Shown: positions 53,344 to 62,377 of the stretch, piece by piece
How positions within the stretch are numbered: the first letter of the stretch is position 1
Layout: each line of letters opens with the position of its first letter
Origin: Herbiconiux daphne
Lineage (GTDB): Bacteria > Actinomycetota > Actinomycetes > Actinomycetales > Microbacteriaceae
Direction: 5' to 3'
DNA length: 64,000 bases
Assembly: GCF_024979295.1 (NCBI RefSeq)
Contig: NZ_JANLCJ010000001.1
Location: forward strand, 868,001 to 932,000
Notes under the pieces: generated by a model
What the model was told of the DNA's origin: nothing
The model's database searches: none
What the model saw: only the letters and a program-made list of their open reading frames with translations
Program-made: the position numbers and the translations under genes

Positions 53344-54978
53344 ATGACGGATATGACATCCGCATCCAAATTCGCCCGGCGATCACTCGTCGTCGCGGCC
53401 GGTGGGGCCGCCTTCGCACTCGTTCTGACCGGCTGCGCCGGTGGCTCGGGAGGCGACACCGCCAGCGCAGGCGACGCCATCATCGTCGGCACCACCGACA
53501 AGGTCACCACGCTCGACCCGGCCGGCTCCTACGACAACGGCTCGTTCGCCGTGATGAACCAGGTCTTCCCGTTCCTCATGAACACCCCCTACGGCAGCCC
53601 CGACGTCGAGCCCGACATCGCCGAGAGCGCCGAATTCACGGGCCCGACCGAATACACGGTCAAGCTCAAAGAGGGGCTCACCTTCGCGAACGGCAACGAG
53701 CTCACCTCGTCCGACGTGAAGTTCACCTTCGACCGCGACATCGCGATCGCCGACCCCAACGGCCCGTCGTCGCTGCTCTACAACCTCGACAGCGTCGACG
53801 CCCCCGACGACCTGACCGTGGTCTTCAACCTGAAGAACCCCGACGACCAGGTCTTCCCGCAGATCCTGTCGAGCCCGGCCGGCCCGATCGTCGACGAAGA
53901 GGTCTTCTCCGCCGACGCGATCACGCCCGACGAAGACATCGTGAAGGGCGAGGCGTTCGCCGGTCAGTACAAGATCACGAGCTACGACTTCAACAACCTC
54001 ATCTCCTACGAGCCCTTCGACGGCTACAAGGGTGTGCTGCCCGCCGCCGAGTCGCCGATCAACGCCAAGTACTACGCCGACTCGTCGAACCTCAAGCTCG
54101 ACGTGCAGGAGGGCAACATCGACGTGGCGTTCCGCAGCCTCTCGGCCACCGACGTCGACGACCTGTCGAAGAACGACAAGGTCAAGGTGTGGGACGGCCC
54201 GGGTGGAGAGATCCGCTACATCACGTTCAACTTCGACACGCAGCCCTTCGGCGCCACCTCAACCGAGCCGGATGCCGTGAAGGCCACCGCGGTCCGTCAG
54301 GCCGTCGCCGACCTGATCGACCGCGACGAGATCGCCGACCAGGTCTACAAGGGCACCTACACGCCCCTGTACTCCTTCGTTCCCGCCGGTCTGACCGGCG
54401 CGACCGAGGTGCTGAAAGACCTCTACGGTGACGGCCAGGGCGGCCCCTCGGCCGACAAGGCCAAGTCGACCCTCGAGGCCGCCGGCGTCACCACGCCCGT
54501 CGAGCTGAACCTGCAGTACAGCCCCGACCACTACGGCCCCTCCTCGGGTGACGAGTACGCGCTGATCAAAGACCAGCTCGAGGCCGACGGACTGTTCACG
54601 GTCAACCTGCAGTCGACCGAGTGGGTGCAGTACGCGAAGGACCGCACGGCAGACCTCTACCCGGCCTACCAGCTGGGTTGGTTCCCCGACTACTCCGACG
54701 CCGACAACTACCTGACGCCGTTCTTCCTCACGGAGAACTTCCTCGGCAACCACTACGACAACCCCGAGGTCAACGACCTCATCCTGCAGCAGGCGTCGAC
54801 GGCCGACCCGGCCGCTCGCCAGGCGATCATCGAGGACATCCAGGCCAAGGTGGCCGCCGATCTCTCGACGGTTCCCTACCTGCAGGGCGCCCAGGTCGCG
54901 GTGGCGGGAACGGATGTCGACGGGGTCACCCTCGACGCATCCTTCAAGTTCCGCTACGCTCCGCTGACTAAGGGCTAG
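53344..54978 (+). CDS. Peptide/nickel-type ABC transporter substrate-binding lipoprotein
   Basis: A 544-residue SBP family 5 protein. It has a lipoprotein signal (RRSLVVAAGGAAFALVLTGC, with Cys about residue 31 as lipid site), then the SBP_5 domain: TTLDPAGSYDNGSFAVMNQVF, LKEGLTFANGNELTSSDVKF, VQEGNIDVAFRSLS and ATAVRQAVADLIDRDEIA. It would bind an oligopeptide or similar ligand outside the cell. ATG 53344 has AGGAAGAGG 3 nt upstream. The 192-bp gap before it contains AT-rich promoter-like DNA but no clear operator. Confidence 0.93.
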   Translation: MTDMTSASKFARRSLVVAAGGAAFALVLTGCAGGSGGDTASAGDAIIVGTTDKVTTLDPAGSYDNGSFAVMNQVFPFLMNTPYGSPDVEPDIAESAEFTGPTEYTVKLKEGLTFANGNELTSSDVKFTFDRDIAIADPNGPSSLLYNLDSVDAPDDLTVVFNLKNPDDQVFPQILSSPAGPIVDEEVFSADAITPDEDIVKGEAFAGQYKITSYDFNNLISYEPFDGYKGVLPAAESPINAKYYADSSNLKLDVQEGNIDVAFRSLSATDVDDLSKNDKVKVWDGPGGEIRYITFNFDTQPFGATSTEPDAVKATAVRQAVADLIDRDEIADQVYKGTYTPLYSFVPAGLTGATEVLKDLYGDGQGGPSADKAKSTLEAAGVTTPVELNLQYSPDHYGPSSGDEYALIKDQLEADGLFTVNLQSTEWVQYAKDRTADLYPAYQLGWFPDYSDADNYLTPFFLTENFLGNHYDNPEVNDLILQQASTADPAARQAIIEDIQAKVAADLSTVPYLQGAQVAVAGTDVDGVTLDASFKFRYAPLTKG

Positions 54979-54996
54979 CACTCACATCCGCAACGG

Positions 54997-55022
54997 GGGC
55001 GGCCGGTTCACACCGGCCGCCC
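54997..55022 (+). terminator. Hairpin between substrate-binding protein and permease genes
   Basis: A perfect 10-bp GC stem GGGCGGCCGG/CCGGCCGCCC with loop TTCACA. It probably protects the 3' end of the binding-protein mRNA or partly stops transcription, giving more binding protein than permease, a common layout in ABC operons. Confidence 0.75.
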
Positions 55023-55051
55023 TTCGTTCGGTCACCGACTGATTGGCAACG

Positions 55052-56137
55052 ATGACGACAAGTCTGCTTCCGACCGACGCACCGTCGGTGGTCGCCCCGA
55101 AACCCAAGAGCGCCGGAGGCGGGTTCGCGCGCTACCTGCTCGTGCGGTTCCTTCTGATCTTTCCGACCATCTTCATCCTGGTCACCCTCGTCTTCATCCT
55201 GCTGCGCACGGTCGGCGACCCGATCACGGCCGCGCAGGGCGGCCGGCTCACCGCCGATCAGCTGCAGGAGCGCATCCACGCCGCCGGCTACGACCGGCCG
55301 GTGATCGTGCAATACCTCGAATACCTCGGCCAGGTGTTCACCGGCAACTTCGGCAACACCATCAGCGACAACCGCCCCATCACCGAGGTGCTGCTCACCT
55401 ACGGTGGCGCGACGCTCGAACTGGCCTTCTACGCCCTGATCGTGGCCTTCATCGTCGGCATCCCGCTCGGCATGCTCGCCGCCTACTACCGCGACCGCCT
55501 GCCCGACGCCGTGCTGCGCATCTTCGCCATCCTCTGGTATGCCACCCCGGTGTTCTTCGCCGGCATGCTGCTGAAGCTCGTCTTCTCGGTCTGGCTGCAG
55601 TGGCTCCCGGTGGCCGGGCGCGCGACGACGCGCACCGAGCTCTCGATGCAGACCCTGCCCAACAAGACCGGCATCTACCTCATCGACGCCATCGCCCTCG
55701 GCAACCCGGCGGCGATCGGCGACGTGCTCGCCCACGCCGTGCTGCCCGGCATCGCCCTGGGCCTGCTCACCGCGGGCGTCTTCCTGCGGCTCGTGCGCAC
55801 CAACGTCATCGGCACGCTCGGCACCGACTACGTGGATGCCGCCCGCTCACGCGGTGTCGGTGAAGCCCGGCTCGTGCGCAAGCACGCTTTCAAGCCCGCG
55901 CTCATTCCGATCATCACGGTGATCGGCCTGCAGATCGCGCTTCTGCTCGGCGGCGCGGTGCTGACAGAGACCACCTTCGAATGGAAAGGCCTCGGCTTTC
56001 AGCTCGCGGCCTACCTGGCGGCCCGCGACTTCGTGGCGGTGCAGGGCATCGTCGCCCTGCTGGCCGTGATCGTGGCCCTCACCAACTTCATCGTCGACAT
56101 CATCGCGGCGCTCATCGACCCGCGAGTGAGGTACTAG
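55052..56137 (+). CDS. ABC transporter permease (DppB-like)
   Basis: A 361-residue BPD_transp_1 permease with about six spans. It begins FARYLLVRFLLIFPTIFILV and carries the EAA-type loop GTDYVDAARSRGVGEARLVRKHAFKPALIP (in pieces) that docks on the ATPase. VFILLRTVGDPI is the family lead motif. It forms the pore with the next gene. TTG 55043 is an alternative start 3 codons upstream. Confidence 0.94.
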   Translation: MTTSLLPTDAPSVVAPKPKSAGGGFARYLLVRFLLIFPTIFILVTLVFILLRTVGDPITAAQGGRLTADQLQERIHAAGYDRPVIVQYLEYLGQVFTGNFGNTISDNRPITEVLLTYGGATLELAFYALIVAFIVGIPLGMLAAYYRDRLPDAVLRIFAILWYATPVFFAGMLLKLVFSVWLQWLPVAGRATTRTELSMQTLPNKTGIYLIDAIALGNPAAIGDVLAHAVLPGIALGLLTAGVFLRLVRTNVIGTLGTDYVDAARSRGVGEARLVRKHAFKPALIPIITVIGLQIALLLGGAVLTETTFEWKGLGFQLAAYLAARDFVAVQGIVALLAVIVALTNFIVDIIAALIDPRVRY

Positions 56138-56139
56138 GC

Positions 56140-57177
56140 ATGACCACCACCGCCGAACCCGTCACCACGTTGCCGCCCACCAAGCCCGGGCTGCTCAGCC
56201 GGCTGCCCGTTCTCAAGCAGCTGCGCCAGAGCGTCGGCCTGCAACGCGGCATGCTGATCGCCGGCCTCGCCCTGACCGCCGTCTTCATCCTGGTCGCCAT
56301 CTTCGCGCCCTTCATCGCGCCCTACGGCTTCGCCCAGTTGCGCGATGCCTCGGGTCCGTTCGGGGCACAGCAGCCCCCGAGCGCAGCCCACATCATGGGC
56401 ACCACCGTCGGCGGCTACGACGTGTTCTCGCGCGTGATCTGGGGTGCGCAGACCGCCATCCTGGTGATCATCATCGCCGTGCTGTGCTCGATCTTCGCCG
56501 GCATCCTGCTGGGTCTCGTGTCGGGCTACATCGGTGGCTGGCTCGACCGGGTGCTCGTCGTCATCGCCGACGCGATCTACGCGTTCCCGTCGCTGCTGCT
56601 CGCGATCGTGCTGTCGATCGCGATCTCGGGCGGCCAGTCGAGCCTCTGGGGCGGCATCCTGGCGGCCGCGCTGTCGATCACGGTGGTGTTCATCCCGCAG
56701 TACTTCCGCGTCATCCGGGCCGAGACCATCCGCATCAAGGCGGAGCCCTACGTCGAATCGGCCAAGATGCTCGGCGCCTCGGCCCCGCGCATCATGTTCC
56801 GGCACGTGCTGCGCAACGCCACCCGCACGCTGCCGATCATCTTCACGCTCAACTCGTCCGAGGCGCTGCTGACGCTCGCGGGCCTCGGCTTCCTCGGCTT
56901 CGGAATCGAGCCCACGGCCGCAGCGGAGTGGGGCTACGACCTCAACAAGGCGCTCTCCGACGTCACGAGCGGCATCTGGTGGACGGCGCTCTACCCGGGC
57001 CTCGCGATCGTGCTGGCCGTGATGGGCATCACCCTGGTGGGCGAGAGCCTCAACGACCTCGCCGACCCGCGTCTGCGCGGGCGCAAGCGGGTCAAGGAGA
57101 AGTCGGGCACGATGTCGCTCACCTCGGTCGACCGCCCGCTGCCCTCCGACCTCGACATCCAGGAGGAGAACGCATGA
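56140..57177 (+). CDS. ABC transporter permease (DppC-like)
   Basis: A 345-residue permease with about six spans: LIAGLALTAVFILVAIFAPF, the signature MGTTVGGYDVFSRVIWGAQT, and the EAA loop EPYVESAKMLGASAPRIMFRHVLRNA (in pieces). Its last 45 residues are a charged tail. It starts 2 bp after the DppB-like stop, and the ATPase gene overlaps its stop by 4 bp. Confidence 0.94.
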   Translation: MTTTAEPVTTLPPTKPGLLSRLPVLKQLRQSVGLQRGMLIAGLALTAVFILVAIFAPFIAPYGFAQLRDASGPFGAQQPPSAAHIMGTTVGGYDVFSRVIWGAQTAILVIIIAVLCSIFAGILLGLVSGYIGGWLDRVLVVIADAIYAFPSLLLAIVLSIAISGGQSSLWGGILAAALSITVVFIPQYFRVIRAETIRIKAEPYVESAKMLGASAPRIMFRHVLRNATRTLPIIFTLNSSEALLTLAGLGFLGFGIEPTAAAEWGYDLNKALSDVTSGIWWTALYPGLAIVLAVMGITLVGESLNDLADPRLRGRKRVKEKSGTMSLTSVDRPLPSDLDIQEENA

Positions 57178-58880
57178 CCCCCGTCGTCGACATCAGCGAC
57201 CTGACCATCTCGTTCGCCACGGATGCCGGTGCCGTCAAGGCCGTCGACGGCGTGAGCCTCACGGTCAACCGCGGTGAGGTGCTCGCCATCGTGGGGGAGT
57301 CGGGCAGTGGCAAGACGGTCACCGCCAAGACGATCCTGGGCCTCCTGCCCGAGACCGCCACCGTCGGCGGCGCCGTGCTGCTGACGAGCAGTGAGGGCGA
57401 CTCGGTCTCCGACGTCGTGTCGCTGACCAAGAAGCAGTTGCGGGCCGTGCGCGGCGCCGACGTGTCGATGGTGTTCCAGGAGCCCTCCACCGCGCTCAAC
57501 CCCGTCTACACGGTCGGCTGGCAGATCGCCGAGGGGCTGCGCGCCCACGGCAAGTACTCCCGGGCCGAGGCGAAGCTCGAGGCCATCGAGATCCTGCGCA
57601 AGGTCGGCATCCCCGACCCCGAGGTGCGGGTGAACCACTATCCGCACCAGTTCTCGGGCGGCCAGAAGCAGCGCGTCGTGATCGCGTCGGCCCTGGTGCT
57701 GAACCCCGGCCTGATCGTCGCCGACGAGCCCACCACGGCGCTCGACGTGACGGTGCAGGCCGAGATCCTCGAGCTGCTGCGGCGCCTGCGCGACGAGTTC
57801 GACACCGCCATCGTGCTCATCACCCACAACATGGGCGTCGTGGCCGACCTCGCCGACCGCGTCGCGGTGATGTACCAGGGCAAGGTCGTCGAAGAAGCCG
57901 ACGCCAAGACGCTGTTCGCGTCGCCGCAGGCCGACTACACCCGGCGGCTGCTCGACGCCGTGCCCCGCATCGGCCAGGGCCGGGTGCGCACCGAGGAGCG
58001 GCAACGGGTGCGGGCCGAGCGCAACGAGGGCGGTGTCGTCGACGTGCCGGTGGTCGAGGCATCCCATCTCACGATCGAATACCCGGGCCGCTTCGGAGCC
58101 AAGGGCTTCCGGGCAGTCGACGACGTGTCGTTCTCGATCGGCCCGGGCGAGGTGCTCGGGCTCGTCGGCGAGAGCGGATCGGGCAAGACCACGATCGGCC
58201 GCGCCATCGGCGGCCTCACCCGCATCACGGGCGGCTCGCTCAAGGTGCTCGGGTTCGAGATGCTCGACTTCCAGGAGCGCCGGTTCAAGCCGCTGCGCGC
58301 CGACATCGGCTTCGTCTTCCAAGACCCGGCGGCGAGCTTCAACCCGCTGCTCACGATCGCCGACGCCGTCGCCGAACCGCTCGTCATCCACGGCCGCGCG
58401 AAGAACCCGGCCCAGGCCCGCAAGCGCGTCGACGAGCTGCTCGAGGCCGTGCAGCTGCCGAAGAGCTACGGCGACCGGTTCCCGCACGAGCTGAGCGGCG
58501 GCCAGCGGCAGCGGGCCAGCCTCGCGCGCGGGCTCGCCCTCGGGCCGAAGCTGCTCATCGCCGACGAGCCGACCTCCGCGCTCGACGTGTCGGTGCAGGC
58601 TCGGGTGCTCGAGCTGTTCGCCGAGTTGCAGCTCGAGTTCGGGTTCGCCGCGCTCTTCATCAGCCACGACCTCGCGGTGGTCGACCTGCTGGCCGATCGC
58701 ATCGCCGTGCTCTACCACGGGAAGCTCGTCGAGGAGGGCACGGGAGCCGAGGTGCTGGGCGACCCTCAAGACCCTTACACCCGCCGTCTCATCGCCTCGC
58801 TGCCCGTTCCCGACCCCGTGGAACAGGCCGCCCGGCGCACCCTTCTGGCCCGCATCCAGGCCGAGGCTGGGGCGAATTAG
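57174..58880 (+). CDS. Fused DppD-DppF-type ABC transporter ATPase
   Basis: A 568-residue protein that joins two ABC ATPase domains usually encoded separately. Domain 1: Walker A GESGSGKTVTAK (about 42-53), signature FSGGQKQRV, Walker B LIVADEPTTALDVT. Domain 2: Walker A GESGSGKTTIGR (about 338-349), signature LSGGQRQRA, Walker B LLIADEPTSALDVS, with the C-terminal oligopeptide extension DPQDPYTRRLIASLPVPDP. It energises the two permeases. It closes the operon. Confidence 0.95.
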   Translation: MTPVVDISDLTISFATDAGAVKAVDGVSLTVNRGEVLAIVGESGSGKTVTAKTILGLLPETATVGGAVLLTSSEGDSVSDVVSLTKKQLRAVRGADVSMVFQEPSTALNPVYTVGWQIAEGLRAHGKYSRAEAKLEAIEILRKVGIPDPEVRVNHYPHQFSGGQKQRVVIASALVLNPGLIVADEPTTALDVTVQAEILELLRRLRDEFDTAIVLITHNMGVVADLADRVAVMYQGKVVEEADAKTLFASPQADYTRRLLDAVPRIGQGRVRTEERQRVRAERNEGGVVDVPVVEASHLTIEYPGRFGAKGFRAVDDVSFSIGPGEVLGLVGESGSGKTTIGRAIGGLTRITGGSLKVLGFEMLDFQERRFKPLRADIGFVFQDPAASFNPLLTIADAVAEPLVIHGRAKNPAQARKRVDELLEAVQLPKSYGDRFPHELSGGQRQRASLARGLALGPKLLIADEPTSALDVSVQARVLELFAELQLEFGFAALFISHDLAVVDLLADRIAVLYHGKLVEEGTGAEVLGDPQDPYTRRLIASLPVPDPVEQAARRTLLARIQAEAGAN

Positions 58881-58907
58881 GTCGCATGGGCTAAAATCGT
58901 TCAAATC

Positions 58908-59597
58908 GTGGCAAAGCACTCCTTGATCGAAGCGCGCACGCAGACCCCACCCCGGGTTCGTGGCGTCGGTCGGCGAACCACGAACACCGGCCGGGTGGTG
59001 CTGCAGGGCCTCGGGCTGGCCGCCGTCACCGCCAGCGTCTTCGTCACCGTGGTCGCCCCGAACATCGGCGCGGCATCCGCCTCGTCATCGTTCGAGGGCA
59101 CCTTCACGGCCGAGACCGCCTCGGCGCAGCGACTCGACGTGAGCGGCACCGTGGCCGCGAGCATCTTCCGCGACGCCTACTCGGTCACCGAGGCGCCGAA
59201 GCCCGTGATCGTCGAGACGAAGGTGTCGACCGAGTCGACGAGCTCGTCGACGAGCGATTCCGGCTGCCCGAATCCGGATGCCGCGGTCGCCGACCCCGCC
59301 GGAGCCCAGGTCATCGCGGCAGCCCTCGCCGCCGAGCGCGGCTGGACCGGCCCGCAGCTTGACGCCCTCATCGCGCTGTGGAGCCGCGAATCGGGCTGGC
59401 GGGTCAACGCCCTCAACGCCTCCAGCTGCGCCTACGGCATCCCGCAGGCCCTGCCCGGCAAGAAGATGGCGTCGGCCGGCGACGACTGGCTCACCAACCC
59501 GGCCACGCAGATCACCTGGGGCCTCAACTACATCCAGGGCGTCTACGGCGATCCGGTCACCGCCCTTGCGCATTCCGACGCCGTGCACTGGTATTGA
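58908..59597 (+). CDS. Secreted transglycosylase-like protein, first of a tandem pair
   Basis: A 229-residue protein with an N-terminal basic lead, one span (LQGLGLAAVTASVFVTVVAP), a Thr/Ser-rich linker and a C-terminal lysozyme/transglycosylase-like domain: LIALWSRESGWRVNALNASS, then YGIPQALPGKKMASAG and the ITWGLNYIQGVYG stretch. The Glu in WSRESGW is the likely catalytic acid. The chain ends HWY. Such domains are typical of resuscitation or cell-wall turnover proteins. TAAAAT (58892-58897) is 10 nt before GTG 58908. The next gene overlaps the stop. Confidence 0.8.
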   Translation: MAKHSLIEARTQTPPRVRGVGRRTTNTGRVVLQGLGLAAVTASVFVTVVAPNIGAASASSSFEGTFTAETASAQRLDVSGTVAASIFRDAYSVTEAPKPVIVETKVSTESTSSSTSDSGCPNPDAAVADPAGAQVIAAALAAERGWTGPQLDALIALWSRESGWRVNALNASSCAYGIPQALPGKKMASAGDDWLTNPATQITWGLNYIQGVYGDPVTALAHSDAVHWY

Positions 59598-60256
59598 TGC
59601 AGATGTCCTCCACCCGAACCTCCACCAACCCCGTCGTGCGCGTCGGGCTTCAAGTGATGGCGTTCGGGGTCGCCGCTGCTTTCGTGCTGCTCTTCGCCGT
59701 CGACCCGCACTCGGTCGGCGCGAACGCGTCGCAGGGGTTCGCACCGACGGTGATCGCGTCGGCCGGAGGAGAGCAGTCGCTCTCGGTCGCAGGAGGCGCG
59801 GCATCCGCGGTCACCCGCGACGGCTACACGGTGAAAGAGCCCCCGGCGCCGGAGCCCGTGGCGGTTCCCGTCGCCCTGCCGGCCGTGACGACCGACGAGC
59901 CCGCCGCTGCCGCTGCGGGAGGCGGTTGCGAGACCAACGTGGTGCCCACGCCGGGCCCGCCCGCCCCGGGGTCGTTGCAGGACATCGCCTACCAGGCCGT
60001 CATGGGCTACGGCTGGGGCGAGCAGAACTACTACTACCTACTCGCGCTGTGGAACCGCGAATCGGGCTGGAACCCGACCGCGTCGAACCCCTCGGGCGCC
60101 TATGGCATCCCGCAGGCCCTGCCGGGCAGCAAGATGGGCCCGGGCTGGGAGTCCGACCCCAACGTGCAGATCAACTGGGGCCTGCAGTACATCGCCGGCT
60201 CCTACGGCACGCCGTGTGAGGCGTGGGCGTCGTCGGAGAACCGCGGCTGGTACTGA
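59597..60256 (+). CDS. Secreted transglycosylase-like protein, second of a tandem pair
   Basis: A 219-residue paralogue of the preceding protein: span VGLQVMAFGVAAAFVLLFAV, an Ala/Pro-rich linker, then LLALWNRESGWNPTASNPSG, YGIPQALPGSKMGPGW and INWGLQYIAGSYGTP. It also ends in a -WY pair (RGWY), like its neighbour (HWY). ATG 59597 shares a base with the stop of the first gene (TGATG); ATG 59603 is an alternative. The linkers are unrelated while the domains are alike. Confidence 0.8.
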   Translation: MQMSSTRTSTNPVVRVGLQVMAFGVAAAFVLLFAVDPHSVGANASQGFAPTVIASAGGEQSLSVAGGAASAVTRDGYTVKEPPAPEPVAVPVALPAVTTDEPAAAAAGGGCETNVVPTPGPPAPGSLQDIAYQAVMGYGWGEQNYYYLLALWNRESGWNPTASNPSGAYGIPQALPGSKMGPGWESDPNVQINWGLQYIAGSYGTPCEAWASSENRGWY

Positions 60257-60338
60257 TCCCGTCGTGCCCCTGACCGGCAGGTCAGACGCCTGGTGGCGGC
60301 GCGCCGAGCGAGCGGCGGCGTTTCAGTAGGCTGAGCGC

Positions 60339-61970
60339 ATGAGGCTCGAGCTCGTCGCAGTGATCTGCCTGATCATCATCGTCGGCGTGTCGGTGCTGTC
60401 GCCGAAACTGCGTCTCGCGACCCCGATCGTGCTCGTCGTCATCGGCCTGGGCATCTCGATCATCCCCGGCGTGCCTCCGGTGCACGTGCCGTCGGAGGTC
60501 ATCCTGGCCGGAGTGCTGCCGCCGCTGCTCTACTCGTCGGCCATCAACCTGCCGCTGGTCGACTTCCGCAAGAACTTCGGCGCCATCTCGGTGCTCTCGG
60601 TGCTGCTCGTGATCGTCAGCGCCTTCATCACCGGTTTCCTGCTGTTCCTCATCCTGCCCGACCTCGACATCGCCGCGGCCATCGCCCTCGGCGCGGTGAT
60701 CAGCCCCACGGATGCCGTCGCCGCCACCTCGATCGGAAAGCGCCTCGGTCTTCCGCCGCGCCTGATCGCCGTGCTCGAGGGCGAGAGTCTCGTGAACGAC
60801 GCGTCGGCCCTCGTGCTGCTGCGCACCGCGATCGGCGCCACGGCCGGCACCCTGGCACTCGGCGGCGTCGGCGGCGGCGTCGTCGACTTCGCGTATTCGT
60901 CGGTGGCGGCCATCGCCATCGGTCTCGTCATCGGCTTCGTGACGGTCTTCCTGCGGTCGAAGATCAACGACTCCGTGCTCACCACCGCGGTGTCGTTCAT
61001 CATTCCGTTCATCGCCTACATCCCGGCCGAGGCGATCGGCGCATCCGGAGTTCTCAGCGTCGTGGTCGCCGGTCTCTACACCGGGCACATGGGGGCGAAA
61101 CACTTCACGGCGTCGACGCGCATCAGCGAGCGCCTCAACTGGCGAACCATCCAGTTCCTGCTCGAGAACGGCGTGTTCCTGCTGATGGGGCTCGAGCTGA
61201 AAGACATCTTCGTCGCGGCCACCGTGCAGAGCAGCGAGAGTCAGAACCTCAACGCCGTGGGCTCGGTCGTGCTGGGCCTCGGCGCCGCTCTCGTGCTGCT
61301 CGTCATCCGGTTCGCGTTCGTGGGGCCGCTGCTCGCGGTGCAGCAGGCGCGTGCGCATCGGCGGGATCCGGGGGGAACGGATGCCGCGGAGGCCACGGGC
61401 TGGCGAGGTGGCGTGGTGCTCTCCTGGGCGGGCATGCGCGGCGTCGTCACGGTGGCGGCCGCGCAGTCGCTGCCCGAGGGCACGCCCTACCGCAACCAGC
61501 TCGTGCTGATCGCCTTCACGGTGTCGATCGTCACGCTCATCCTGCAGGGTGGCACGCTGCCCTGGATCATCCGGGTCACCCGGCTCAAGGGCATCGACGA
61601 GGCGGCCGATCACGCGGAGTTCGCGACGCTCGTCGACGAGCTCCGCGCGGCGGGCCTGCGGGTGCTCGAGACACCCGAGGTCAGCTTGCCGAACGGCGAG
61701 GTGGTCGACGAGAGCGTGGTCGACCGGGTGCGCAGCGACGCCGACCTGCGTAGCGAGTCGGCCTGGGAGCGGGCGCACGCGGCCGACGCGGGCGGATCGG
61801 CGCCGCACGAGCAGTACCGCGTGCTGCGCCTCTCGGTGCTGCGGGCCGAGCGGGCCGCGCTGCTCGACGCGCGCACGCGGGGCGAGTACTCCTCCCGCAT
61901 CCTCGTGCGGGCGCAGGTCATGCTCGACCAGGAGGAGTCGCGCCTGCAGTCCTCCGATGGCCCCCACTGA
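60339..61970 (+). CDS. Na+/H+ antiporter (CPA1 family)
   Basis: A 543-residue CPA1-type antiporter with 12 or so spans: LVAVICLIIIVGVSVLSPKL, GAVISPTDAVAATSIGKRLG with the ion-site Asp, LEGESLVNDASALVL, and SWAGMRGVVTVAAAQSLP. The last 140 residues are a soluble acidic/charged tail. ATG 60339 is 6 nt after TAGGCT (60327-60332), without a ribosome binding site. A long palindrome follows its stop by 6 bp. Confidence 0.94.
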   Translation: MRLELVAVICLIIIVGVSVLSPKLRLATPIVLVVIGLGISIIPGVPPVHVPSEVILAGVLPPLLYSSAINLPLVDFRKNFGAISVLSVLLVIVSAFITGFLLFLILPDLDIAAAIALGAVISPTDAVAATSIGKRLGLPPRLIAVLEGESLVNDASALVLLRTAIGATAGTLALGGVGGGVVDFAYSSVAAIAIGLVIGFVTVFLRSKINDSVLTTAVSFIIPFIAYIPAEAIGASGVLSVVVAGLYTGHMGAKHFTASTRISERLNWRTIQFLLENGVFLLMGLELKDIFVAATVQSSESQNLNAVGSVVLGLGAALVLLVIRFAFVGPLLAVQQARAHRRDPGGTDAAEATGWRGGVVLSWAGMRGVVTVAAAQSLPEGTPYRNQLVLIAFTVSIVTLILQGGTLPWIIRVTRLKGIDEAADHAEFATLVDELRAAGLRVLETPEVSLPNGEVVDESVVDRVRSDADLRSESAWERAHAADAGGSAPHEQYRVLRLSVLRAERAALLDARTRGEYSSRILVRAQVMLDQEESRLQSSDGPH

Positions 61971-61976
61971 CCCCCC

Positions 61977-62049
61977 CCTCCCGCCGAATTGCGCCAAAGT
62001 GACCGTCCGCGTCCGCGGGACGGTCACTTTGGCGCAACTCGGCGGGAGG
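61977..62049. repeat. Long palindrome, copy D
   Basis: A stem of about 30 bp (outer CCTCCCGCC with GGCGGGAGG, one mismatch near 61988, one bulge near the tip) with the same core TTGCGCCAAAGTG as copies A and B. In this copy the next bases read ACCG/CGGT instead of CCCG/CGGG, a paired change. It separates the antiporter gene from the zinc-motif gene. Confidence 0.9.
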
Positions 62050-62070
62050 AGTCGCTCGTAGACTTGGGGT

Positions 62071-62373
62071 ATGCCTCGCAACAACCGTCCGCGCCGTCGC
62101 GCCGCAGACGGGGACGGCGACGACGAGAACGACCTCTCGCGGCTGCTCGCGGGCTGGAAGAAGGTCGAGCACCGTCGTGACGGAGCCTGGAACGTGCAGC
62201 CGGTGTCGGCGGCGAGTGCGGTGAAGGGCTACATCTGCCCCGGCTGCGGCCTGACCGTCGCCCCCGGAGTCGCCCACCTGGTCACCTGGCGGGCCGACGG
62301 CGTGCTCGGCGACGCGAGCGACCTCGCCGCCCGGCGGCACTGGCACACCCACTGCTGGAGAATCGGAGGCTGA
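62071..62373 (+). CDS. Small zinc-motif protein (often annotated ATP/GTP-binding)
   Basis: A 100-residue protein with a basic N terminus, VEHRRDGAWNVQPVSAASA and CPGCGLTVAPGVAHLVTW, followed by RRHWHTHCWRIGG. The CPGC and HWHTHC groups suggest a zinc ribbon. It is conserved in Actinobacteria; its usual label, ATP/GTP-binding protein, is not backed by any visible P-loop. ATG 62071 is 6 nt after TAGACT (62059-62064). The hydrolase gene follows 4 bp later. Confidence 0.8.
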   Translation: MPRNNRPRRRAADGDGDDENDLSRLLAGWKKVEHRRDGAWNVQPVSAASAVKGYICPGCGLTVAPGVAHLVTWRADGVLGDASDLAARRHWHTHCWRIGG

Positions 62374-62377
62374 CGCC

